From positions 1 through 12,326 of the forward strand of contig SLHZ01000184.1 of the NCBI GenBank assembly GCA_007135895.1: a stretch of 12,326 nt of DNA, in the 5' to 3' direction. Positions within the stretch are counted from its first letter, which is position 1. Each line of letters opens with the position of its first letter. Of the stretch, positions 5,890-12,326 are shown piece by piece. Made by a program: the position numbers and the translations under genes. This DNA is from Balneolales bacterium. Lineage in GTDB: Bacteria > Bacteroidota > Rhodothermia > Balneolales > Natronogracilivirgulaceae. Under the pieces are notes generated by a model, which did no database searches, was not told the origin of the DNA, and saw only the letters and a list, made by a program, of their open reading frames with translations.

Positions 5890-5955
5890 GATTAACGTTG
5901 GGGTTAAAGTGGGTTAGCTCTGGGGTTGATTGGGTTAACGTTGAGGTTGACGTGC
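5890..5955. repeat. Imperfect repeat at the SBP stop codon (about 43-bp period)
   Basis: The string at 5890-5911 recurs at 5933-5954 with 18 of 22 positions identical; both contain TTAACGTTGRGGTT. Between them GGTT recurs every 9-12 nt (5902, 5912, 5924, 5933, 5945). The SBP stop codon (TAA on the minus strand, 5935-5937) lies in one copy, and the same TAA-containing string recurs at 5892-5894. Confidence 0.55.
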
Positions 5956-7485
5956 ATGCACTGTGTTCAGATCAAGCCACCAGCTCATACTGTTCGTCTT
6001 CCACCCCGCAATGGTGGCATGGGCCAGTATGTAGCGGCCTGCTTCCACCCTGAGCAGTTCATCTTCCTGAACCGGATGGCGCTGCCCGGGATATATAGCC
6101 TGCAGATGGTCGAGATACAGAAAGATATCGCGACTGAATACCCTTCGCTGAATCAATGCCGAATTGAGATTATCATCAATGGTTTCATGAAGGTAGTTAC
6201 CCAGAACACGCGGCAGATAATCCTGGGTGTAGGCCAGCAGAAGATAATTCCCCTGCCCCTGCCCGAAGCGCTGAAACACCCTGCCGACATGCACCTGTGA
6301 AAAATCACGATCCTGACTGCTTACCTCAAGCGCTGGATAGTTGAGCCCGGCACGAATACCATCACCATCTGCATGCCGAACTGCCGCTGCGGCATCAGAA
6401 CGGTGGAGCTCAAAACGGTTTCGTGTATTGTAACGCAGGACCAGCGGGTCGTGACCAGCCAGGCCCTCAAGCTGGTAACGATCGGCAAACTCAGGCTTGA
6501 GGTTGCGGTTTTCGTCTGTCAGCTCATAAAGTGCATACAATCCGGGGTCCAGAATCATATCGAGTCGCTCATTGCGAAATGAGTCGAATAAACGGTGCTC
6601 ATCAGTGATACTCATCACTTCAAGGCGCTGAACACGCGGAAAACTCCTGCCATCTTCGTCTTTTCGATAGTAATTCTGATTGGGCACAAAGATGAACAGG
6701 GAGTCACCCCTCGAGGCATGAAACCGGAAAGGGCCTGTACCGACAGCGTGACGGTGGAGGCCGTCATTCCGGAACCGGAAAGGCTCGGACGGATAAATCA
6801 CAGCGTAGGGTGAAGCCAGCTTTTTGAGAAAATCCGGATCCCGGCGGATCAGATGAAATACAACGGTTGAGTCATTGACGGCACGGATGCCCGGTATACC
6901 GGTGACTTCACGGTCCGCCTCAAAGTATACCTCTCTCTGTTCAAGGTAATACGCCTCAAAGCCCAGAATGCTGTTGATGAAAAGCTCTGCGGCATCCGGC
7001 GGGACATCCCGCTCCGCCATGCGCTTGAAGACCCGGACGACATCGTGGCTGTTGACGCGTCTGCCCCTGCCTTGCGTAAAGCTTTCGTCATTATGGAAAA
7101 AAAGATCCCTGCGGATGGTGAAGGTGTAGGTCAGCAGGTCGTTGCTCACATCCCAGCGATGGGCTGCGGCCATTTGAATGCGGTCGTCTTCGTCCAGGCG
7201 GACCAGCCCCTCGTATGCCAGCTGGATCACCCTTCTGGTTGCTGTGTTTACAGCAAATAGAGGATCCAGGCTGCGGATCCGGTTGATATCGGCGATTCTC
7301 AGGACAGAAAGGTCGTCATCCCTTCGATCGATGATGGTATCAGGCAGATCGGGCTCTTCCAGGGATCGTGCACGCTCTTCCACCAAAATGGTCTCTGCCG
7401 TCGGACCGCATCCGCTCAGCAGAAAGAGCAGAACCGGTATGAATAAAACGGGAGCAAGCAGGCTTTTGAGACGAAGTACCGGCAC
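5935..7485 (-). CDS. Lipoprotein, ABC transporter substrate-binding protein family 5 (oligopeptide-binding type)
   Basis: From the proposed GTG at 7485 the protein has 516 residues. It starts with a lipoprotein signal: Arg/Lys, a hydrophobic stretch, then LLSGC with lipidated Cys26. The rest matches SBP family 5 (OppA/DppA type): LDPLF (73-77), LAYEGLVRLD (89-98), HRWDVSND (109-116), LTYTFTIRRDL (118-128), VNSHDVVRVFKRM (144-156) and GTGPFRF (248-254). Such proteins sit on the periplasmic side and capture peptides or similar ligands; the ligand here is unknown. The frame stays open upstream, with in-frame TTG at 7506 and ATG at 7557, 7578 and 7701. The farthest ones would translate the repeat array and bury the signal peptide, so GTG 7485 is preferred. 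GGAAAGG lies 7 nt before TTG 7506, so that start stays possible. No permease or ATPase gene is adjacent. The C terminus runs into a repeat. Confidence 0.85.
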   Translation of the reverse strand: MPVLRLKSLLAPVLFIPVLLFLLSGCGPTAETILVEERARSLEEPDLPDTIIDRRDDDLSVLRIADINRIRSLDPLFAVNTATRRVIQLAYEGLVRLDEDDRIQMAAAHRWDVSNDLLTYTFTIRRDLFFHNDESFTQGRGRRVNSHDVVRVFKRMAERDVPPDAAELFINSILGFEAYYLEQREVYFEADREVTGIPGIRAVNDSTVVFHLIRRDPDFLKKLASPYAVIYPSEPFRFRNDGLHRHAVGTGPFRFHASRGDSLFIFVPNQNYYRKDEDGRSFPRVQRLEVMSITDEHRLFDSFRNERLDMILDPGLYALYELTDENRNLKPEFADRYQLEGLAGHDPLVLRYNTRNRFELHRSDAAAAVRHADGDGIRAGLNYPALEVSSQDRDFSQVHVGRVFQRFGQGQGNYLLLAYTQDYLPRVLGNYLHETIDDNLNSALIQRRVFSRDIFLYLDHLQAIYPGQRHPVQEDELLRVEAGRYILAHATIAGWKTNSMSWWLDLNTVHARQPQR

Positions 7486-7573
7486 AGACAGGCTGTCCCA
7501 TGTCAACAGATCGCCTTTCCGGCTAATTTTTAAAAAGAGAGGAATATGCTGTGGCATCGCAAATTGTGGTTGG

Positions 7574-7591
7574 ATCATGGCATGATTTATA
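7574..7591 (-). promoter_or_regulatory. Palindrome and possible promoter upstream of the SBP gene
   Basis: ATCATG-G-CATGAT at 7574-7586 is a perfect 13-nt palindrome with 6-bp arms. On the minus strand a TATAAA (7586-7591) abuts it, with a TTTCCA (7610-7615) 18 nt further upstream. The arrangement fits a promoter with an operator over the start site, about 90 nt before the proposed SBP start codon. All elements are short, so this is a candidate only. Confidence 0.3.
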
Positions 7592-7635
7592 TGAATCAGG
7601 ACATGTATTTGGAAAAACAGTGTATCGTTGGGCCG

Positions 7636-7735
7636 GGTCAACTTGGGTCCGATCAACTTGAGTCCGATCAACTTGGGTCGGGTCAACATGGACCGGGTCA
7701 ATCGTGACCTGGATCAATCCGGGTCCAGATCAACG
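7636..7735. repeat. 15-bp tandem repeat array beginning at the ddl stop codon
   Basis: On the minus strand the unit is TGAYCSGACCCAAGT with variants. TGA recurs at plus positions 7730, 7714, 7698, 7683, 7668, 7653 and 7638, giving spacings of 16, 16, 15, 15, 15 and 15 nt. The copies at 7636-7680 are nearly identical and those nearest ddl are more diverged. The first TGA is the ddl stop itself (7730-7732). The array occupies about 100 nt of the 244-nt gap between ddl and the SBP start. Confidence 0.85.
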
Positions 7736-8923
7736 CTCACCCTTGCTTCTTTTCAGGCCTTTTATTCCTTTAACCGCTTTTTGACTGAGCAGGTTCACAT
7801 CGTGATAACGAATCCTGCTGTTTTTTTCGCGGTGACGCTTCAGTGCTATGGATACCATCTTTTCAAGGAGCTGGTCGAAAGATACGCCTGTGGCATCCCA
7901 TAAATAAAAAGAAAACGAACCCGGTATGGTGTTAATTTCATTGAACCAGATTTCGCCGCTTTCCGAGTGCATCAGAAAATCAAGACGCGCCACACCGGAG
8001 CAGCCCATGGCTTGAAAGATCTGGAGGGAATACTGCTGAATTTTTTTTGTTTGTTCTTCGGTGATGGGTGCCGGGATCAGGCGGCTGGCAGAAGCCATGC
8101 CTTTTGCTTCGCCATCACCCTGGAGGTACTTGTCTTCAAAGGTGAGCGCCTCTCCACCTGCGATGGGCTGCTCGCATACACTTGTCTGCAGATCCTCCCC
8201 GTCTCCCAGGACGGAGCAGTTGATTTCCGTCAGCGGTTCAATCCCCTTCTCCACCAGCAGATCAGTGCTGTAGCGAAAAGCGGATTCCACCCCCATTATC
8301 AACTCCTCACGGTTGGTTGCGCGATATACGCCGATACTGCTTCCCAGGCTGCCCGGTTTTACAAAAAGCGGATATCCCATCTTTTCAGCCTGCGTGATGA
8401 GCTGCCCCTGTTCCCTGACCCACTGTTGCTCACTGAACAGGACATCAGGGACGGTCGGTATGCCGGCAAGACGGCAGAACTGCTTGGCAATGCGTTTGTC
8501 CATGCCCATCGCCGATGCGGTGACACCGGAGCCGGTGTAGGGAATGTTGGCGGTTTCACACAATCCCTGAAAAGCACCGTTTTCACCATCAGAACCATGA
8601 AAGGCACAGAGCACCATGTCGATACGCAGTGCAGTCTTTCGACCGAGAAAGCCTCCGGATTTAAATACAAGCACCGGGGATCCGTCAGCAGCAGCCGTCA
8701 GATGACAGGGTGTGGCCCCGGACTCCGCCTCGGAGATGTTTTCATAGGACTCCAGTTCAAGAAGATGGTCTCCGGTCAGCCACAGGCCGCTTTTTGAGAT
8801 ATAAAGAGGGATTATTTTCCAGTTATCATCACCCCATGCCGAGGCGGCTTGTATGGCTGTGAGGACCGATACTTCGTGCTCTGGCGAAACCCCGCCAAAT
8901 GCTATAACCAGGTTCTTATGCAT
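7730..8923 (-). CDS. ddl: D-alanine--D-alanine ligase family protein (ATP-grasp)
   Basis: It joins two D-alanines with ATP for the end of the peptidoglycan stem peptide, in the cytosol. The 397-residue protein has GGVSPEHEVSV (10-20) with Glu15 in the first D-Ala pocket, FHGSDGENGAFQGL (108-121), IPYTGSGVTASAMGMDK (127-143), FVKPGSLGSSIGV (187-199) with ATP-binding Lys189, TFEDKYLQGD (261-270), RLDFLM with Asp315, and NEINTIPG (328-335) with the metal ligands Glu329 and Asn331. Tyr266 in the omega-loop region suggests D-Ala rather than D-lactate as second substrate. After NEINTIPG it reads SFSFYLW instead of the common Phe/Met-Thr-Ser form, marking a divergent subgroup. It is longer than most members, partly through a basic Lys-rich C-terminal tail (about 365-397). 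It lies 20 nt after carB and is probably co-transcribed with it. Its TGA starts the 15-bp array. Confidence 0.9.
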   Translation of the reverse strand: MHKNLVIAFGGVSPEHEVSVLTAIQAASAWGDDNWKIIPLYISKSGLWLTGDHLLELESYENISEAESGATPCHLTAAADGSPVLVFKSGGFLGRKTALRIDMVLCAFHGSDGENGAFQGLCETANIPYTGSGVTASAMGMDKRIAKQFCRLAGIPTVPDVLFSEQQWVREQGQLITQAEKMGYPLFVKPGSLGSSIGVYRATNREELIMGVESAFRYSTDLLVEKGIEPLTEINCSVLGDGEDLQTSVCEQPIAGGEALTFEDKYLQGDGEAKGMASASRLIPAPITEEQTKKIQQYSLQIFQAMGCSGVARLDFLMHSESGEIWFNEINTIPGSFSFYLWDATGVSFDQLLEKMVSIALKRHREKNSRIRYHDVNLLSQKAVKGIKGLKRSKGER

Positions 8924-8943
8924 GATCGACTTGATTGCAATGG

Positions 8944-11775
8944 TTACCGGCTAAGATACAGATTCTTGAACTCAAACGGCTTGCGGAAGTGTTCGTCATC
9001 AAAGTCCTTTAGGAAGTAGATGGTTTCCCCGGTTGATTTCATCTCCGGACCAAGCTCTTTTTTGACTTCAGGAAACTTGTCGAACGGGAAAACGGGTTCT
9101 TTGATGGCATAGTGCTCAAGCTTTGAAGTCAGGTCGAACTCACTGAGTTTGGCTCCTAGCATGACCTTAACCCCGATTTCGGCTTCCGGCCGGCCGGTGG
9201 CTTTGGCCACGAAAGGAATGGATCGGGTGGCTCGCGGGTTGGCTTCGATCACAAAGACTTCCGACCCCTGAATAGCGTATTGGACATTGATAAAACCGCG
9301 GACATTCAGGGCTTTGGCGATCTTGATCTGGTACTCCTTCATGGTTTCAATGATCCGTTCATTGAGGGAGTAGGGCGGCAGCACAGCCGTCGAATCACCG
9401 GAATGGACTCCGGCCGGTTCCAGATGCTGCATGATACCGCAGATGTGCAGCTGTTCGCCGTCGTAGATGGAGTCGAAATCCACTTCGATGGCATTTTCCA
9501 GAAAATGGTCGATCAGAAATTCATTTTCCGGATGGGTTTTCAACAGCAAACGCACATGCTCATCCAGCTCACTTTCCTTCACTGCTATGCACATTCCCTG
9601 GCCGCCCAGCACGTAACTGGGTCTGAGCAGAACAGGATAGCTGATGCGCTTGGCTATCTCGGCCGCTTCCCTGGCCGTGAAGGCGGTTCCATAGGCGGGA
9701 AAAGGAATTCCCAGCCGGATCAGTGTTTCGGAGAACTTCCCGCGATCCTCGGCGAGGTCCATCATCTCAAAAGGAGTGCCGAAGATGCGGATATTGTGTT
9801 CTGTGAGCTGTTTGGCCAGTTTGAGGGCCGTCTGTCCACCCACCTGCAGGATGATGCCTTCCGGTTTTTCGTGCTGAATGATGTTGTAGACGTGCTCCCA
9901 GAAGACGGGCTCGAAGTACAGCTTGTCCGCCACATCGAAATCAGTGGATACGGTTTCCGGATTGCAGTTGATCATGATGGTTTCGTAACCCATGTCCCTG
10001 GCGGCCAGTACGGCATGCACGCAGGAGTAGTCGAACTCTATTCCCTGGCCGATCCGGTTCGGACCGCTGCCCAGTATCATGACTTTTTTCCGGTCGCTGA
10101 CTCCGCTTTCGTTTTCCTCGTCGTAGCAGGAGTAGTAGTAGGGAGTGGAAGCCGGAAACTCCCCGGCACAGGTGTCCACCATCTTGAATACGGCACGGAT
10201 GTTCATCTGCTCGCGTTTCTGCCGGACCTGCTTTTCGGTGATGCGTTCCACATCGCTCTGGCTTAGCAGCCAGGCAATCTGCCGGTCGGAAAAGCCGGCC
10301 TGCTTGATCTCCAGCATCTCATCTCTGGAGATGGAATAGAGGGTTTGTCCCTCGGTTCGGTTTTCCAGACTCACCAGATACCGGATCTGCTCCAGGAACC
10401 AGGGGTCAACGCTGGTTACGTCATAGATCTCTTCCAGACTTGTGCCCAGTTTGAAGGCGTTGCGTATTTGCAGGCTTCGGTCCCAGTAGGGTTTGAGCAG
10501 CCGCTTCCTGACCTCTTCGCGGTTGATCTCCTCATAACCGTCGGCCCCCAGGCCGCCGCGCCCGATCTCAAGCGACTGCCAGGCCTTGTTGAGTGCTTCC
10601 GGGAAGGTGCGACCGATGGACATGACTTCGCCTACGGCCTTCATCTGAGTGGTGAGTTCTTCGTCTACCCCGGGAAACTTCTCGAAGTTGAAACGCGGGA
10701 TCTTGACCACCACATAGTCGAGCGAGGGCTCAAAGCAGGCCGAGGTGGATTGGGTGATCTGGTTGTTGAGCTCGTCCAGATTATAACCGACGGCCAGTTT
10801 GGAGGCAATCTTGGCAATGGGATAACCCGTCGCCTTGGATGCCAGAGCCGAGGAACGGCTCACTCTGGGATTGATTTCGATGGCCACCAGACGGTCGGTG
10901 CCGGGTTCCATGGCAAACTGAACGTTACAGCCCCCGGCGAAAGTGCCGATAGATCGCATCATCCTGATAGCGGCATCGCGGAGTAGCTGAAACTGTTTGT
11001 CGGTCAGCGTCTGCGAAGGGGCTACAGTCACCGAGTCGCCGGTGTGGACACCCATGGGGTCGAAGTTTTCAATGCTGCAGATGATGACGACATTGTTGTT
11101 GTTGTCGCGCAACAGTTCGAGCTCAAACTCCTTCCATCCGTGTATCGATTCCTCAAGAAGCACTTCATGGATGGGACTCAGCTCCAGGCCGCGGAGCACT
11201 TTCCTCTCGAACTCTTCTTCTTTCCAGATGATGCCTCCTCCCGTTCCTCCGAGCGTAAAGGAAGGCCGGATGACCACAGGCAGTCCGCCAAGCTCCAGAA
11301 GGATCTCCTTGGCATCCAGAATCGACTTGGCAGTACGGCTGCGACACTGGTCAATACCGATTTTTTCCATGAGATCGCGGAACTGCTGCCGGTCCTCGGT
11401 GATGTCGATCGCATCAATATCCACACCGATGATGGCGATTCCCTTCTGCTCCCAGTATCCTTCATGATGAAGGTCACGGGCCAGGTTCAGTGCGGTCTGA
11501 CCCCCCATGGTGGGAAGCACCGCATCGGGCTTCTCAATCTCCACGATTTCCTTGATGGAGGCACGGGTCAGCGGCTTGAGGTAAATAGCATCGGCCATGA
11601 TGGGATCGGTCATGATCGTGGCCGGATTGGAGTTGATCAGCACAACCCGGTAACCCTCTTCGCGAAGGGATCGGCAGGCCTGTGTGCCCGAGTAGTCAAA
11701 TTCGCAGGCCTGTCCGATGATGATCGGACCGGAGCCGATGAGCAGGATGGTATGGATATCAGTTCGTTTTGGCAT
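8944..11775 (-). CDS. carB: Carbamoyl-phosphate synthase large subunit without the allosteric domain
   Basis: It makes carbamoyl phosphate from bicarbonate, ammonia delivered by CarA, and two ATP, for pyrimidine and arginine synthesis. The 943-residue protein has both ATP-grasp halves. The first starts LLIGSGPIIIGQACEFDYSG (11-30) and contains RPSFTLGGTGGG (170-181) and EINPRVSRSSA (300-310). An oligomerisation-type linker follows (about 400-555). The second half starts MILGSGPNRIGQGIEFDYS (566-584) and contains RPSYVLGGQGM (718-728) and EANPRATRS (844-852). The chain ends at residue 943, shortly after GPEMKSTGE (909-917); about 130 residues corresponding to the MGS-like regulatory domain of the roughly 1070-residue E. 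coli enzyme are missing. The stop is clean and followed at once by ddl, so this is not a local frameshift. Shorter CarB proteins are, as I recall, found in Bacteroidota relatives. It lies 59 nt after carA; no Shine-Dalgarno sequence is seen. Confidence 0.96.
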   Translation of the reverse strand: MPKRTDIHTILLIGSGPIIIGQACEFDYSGTQACRSLREEGYRVVLINSNPATIMTDPIMADAIYLKPLTRASIKEIVEIEKPDAVLPTMGGQTALNLARDLHHEGYWEQKGIAIIGVDIDAIDITEDRQQFRDLMEKIGIDQCRSRTAKSILDAKEILLELGGLPVVIRPSFTLGGTGGGIIWKEEEFERKVLRGLELSPIHEVLLEESIHGWKEFELELLRDNNNNVVIICSIENFDPMGVHTGDSVTVAPSQTLTDKQFQLLRDAAIRMMRSIGTFAGGCNVQFAMEPGTDRLVAIEINPRVSRSSALASKATGYPIAKIASKLAVGYNLDELNNQITQSTSACFEPSLDYVVVKIPRFNFEKFPGVDEELTTQMKAVGEVMSIGRTFPEALNKAWQSLEIGRGGLGADGYEEINREEVRKRLLKPYWDRSLQIRNAFKLGTSLEEIYDVTSVDPWFLEQIRYLVSLENRTEGQTLYSISRDEMLEIKQAGFSDRQIAWLLSQSDVERITEKQVRQKREQMNIRAVFKMVDTCAGEFPASTPYYYSCYDEENESGVSDRKKVMILGSGPNRIGQGIEFDYSCVHAVLAARDMGYETIMINCNPETVSTDFDVADKLYFEPVFWEHVYNIIQHEKPEGIILQVGGQTALKLAKQLTEHNIRIFGTPFEMMDLAEDRGKFSETLIRLGIPFPAYGTAFTAREAAEIAKRISYPVLLRPSYVLGGQGMCIAVKESELDEHVRLLLKTHPENEFLIDHFLENAIEVDFDSIYDGEQLHICGIMQHLEPAGVHSGDSTAVLPPYSLNERIIETMKEYQIKIAKALNVRGFINVQYAIQGSEVFVIEANPRATRSIPFVAKATGRPEAEIGVKVMLGAKLSEFDLTSKLEHYAIKEPVFPFDKFPEVKKELGPEMKSTGETIYFLKDFDDEHFRKPFEFKNLYLSR

Positions 11776-11834
11776 ATGGGTCAGAATACTTCCAAAAGAA
11801 ATGGAGAATAAGGTTGTATTGGGTTACGGACCGG

Positions 11835-12326
11835 TCAGGATGCAGCTGCCTGGTCCTGGTCGGGACCGGCCGGCTGTGTCTGGGAGTTCAGGGTACGCTG
11901 CTTGTAACGTCGAATCCGGTCCGTGAAATCATCAAACAGATACGACGAGTCGTGCGGACCGGGTGAAGCCTCGGGATGGTACTGGACGCCGAATCCGTCG
12001 AAACGCTTGAAGGCCAAACCCTCAAGAGTCCCGTCGTTCAGATTCTGATGGGTGATTTCGGCCAGATCCTCATGCACCGATTCCGGGTCCACGGCAAAAC
12101 CGTGGTTTTGGGTTGTGATTTCAACGCGGCCGCGCCGCAGGTTTTTCACCGGCTGGTTGGCGCCGCGGTGTCCCACAAACATCTTTATGACACTCATTCC
12201 TTCCGATAACGCCATCAGCTGATGACCCAGACAGATGCCGAACATGGGACGCCCTGTTTCCTTGACACGTCGCACCGTCTCAAGGGCATAGTCCATGGGA
12301 TTGGGATCGCCGGGGCCATTGGAGAA
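11835..12326 (-). CDS. carA: Carbamoyl-phosphate synthase small subunit, glutamine amidotransferase part (5' end outside window)
   Basis: Only the C-terminal 163 residues are present; the gene continues past the right edge. This is the class I glutamine amidotransferase half, which frees ammonia from glutamine and channels it to CarB. Visible landmarks are SNGPGDP at the edge, GICLGHQL with the nucleophile Cys, a KMFVGHRGANQPVKNL stretch matching CarA proteins, QNHGFAVD, and VQYHPEASPGPHDS with the catalytic His and Glu. An in-frame ATG at 12296 is internal, because SNGPGDP lies upstream of it. After the domain come about 20 polar residues rich in Gln, Pro and Ala, ending GPDQDQAAAS. The order carA then carB, with a short gap, supports one transcript. 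Its promoter and any regulation lie outside the window. Confidence 0.96.
   Translation of the reverse strand, partial: FSNGPGDPNPMDYALETVRRVKETGRPMFGICLGHQLMALSEGMSVIKMFVGHRGANQPVKNLRRGRVEITTQNHGFAVDPESVHEDLAEITHQNLNDGTLEGLAFKRFDGFGVQYHPEASPGPHDSSYLFDDFTDRIRRYKQRTLNSQTQPAGPDQDQAAAS

Noticed and set aside
7486..7701. Extended N terminus of the SBP protein starting at ATG 7701
   Set aside because: It would translate the repeat array and put about 75 extra residues before a textbook lipoprotein signal peptide.
7628..7903. Plus-strand frame with pentapeptide-like repeats, and a similar minus-strand frame at 7523-7717
   Set aside because: The periodic peptides are a by-product of the 15-bp array, whose period is divisible by three and so keeps several frames open.
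7967..8797. Long plus-strand open frame (276 codons) opposite ddl
   Set aside because: It is fully antisense to a clear ligase gene and shows no family motif.
9280..10266. Long plus-strand open frame (328 codons) opposite carB
   Set aside because: It lies wholly inside carB, whose protein matches its family along its full length. The antisense product has no recognisable domain and reflects the GC-rich third positions of carB.
8944..11775. CarB truncation by frameshift or pseudogenisation
   Set aside because: The frame is intact through both ATP-grasp halves, the end is clean, and ddl follows after 20 nt with no remnant of the missing domain.
11044..11811. Plus-strand open frame (255 codons) opposite the start of carB
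   Set aside because: It is a shadow of carB, low in hallmark motifs and rich in charged repeats typical of antisense readings.
1..12326. Defence system, prophage, insertion sequence or CRISPR
   Set aside because: No transposase, integrase, Cas or phage protein, and the repeats seen are short adjacent units without spacers.

Overview
The window looks like an ordinary chromosomal segment from a Gram-negative bacterium of the wider Bacteroidota/Rhodothermota/Balneolota lineage. Three things suggest this: a CarB that stops before the C-terminal allosteric domain, a Chlorobium/Bacteroidota-like malate dehydrogenase, and several genes with no recognisable Shine-Dalgarno sequence. This placement is inferred from protein character only; no marker gene proves it. 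I see no rRNA, tRNA, CRISPR array, insertion sequence or prophage gene.

Layout. Left part, plus strand: a terminator-like hairpin (about 25-46) closing an unseen upstream gene, then an extended -10 promoter (70-78), a HIT-family protein, type II 3-dehydroquinate dehydratase (aroQ) and a polysaccharide flippase. These three genes are tightly packed: a 4-nt overlap, then an 11-nt gap in which the aroQ stop codon overlaps the next ribosome binding site. After a short AT-rich gap comes a single gene for an NYN-domain protein that appears to carry a C-terminal cold-shock-like domain. It converges on mdh across a short spacer holding a strong minus-strand terminator.

Middle and right part, minus strand, reading from the right edge leftward: carA (5' end outside the window), carB, a D-Ala-D-Ala ligase (ddl), a lipoprotein of the oligopeptide-binding (SBP family 5) type, NAD kinase (nadK) and malate dehydrogenase (mdh). 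carA-carB-ddl is the most operon-like part, with gaps of 59 and 20 nt. The genes supply carbamoyl phosphate for pyrimidines and arginine, the peptidoglycan dipeptide, NADP and a TCA-cycle step; apart from carAB they do not form one pathway.

The most unusual signal lies between the genes. Four intergenic spaces each hold a different short tandem repeat at or just beyond a gene's 3' end: 27 bp after the NYN gene, 13 bp after nadK, roughly 43 bp at the end of the SBP gene, and 15 bp after ddl. In three of them the gene's own stop codon is inside a repeat unit and so is copied again downstream. A fifth repeat, 51 bp, lies inside the 3' end of aroQ and is translated as an acidic proline-rich tail. 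The second notable item is the NYN plus cold-shock-like fusion, whose nuclease site is only partly conserved.
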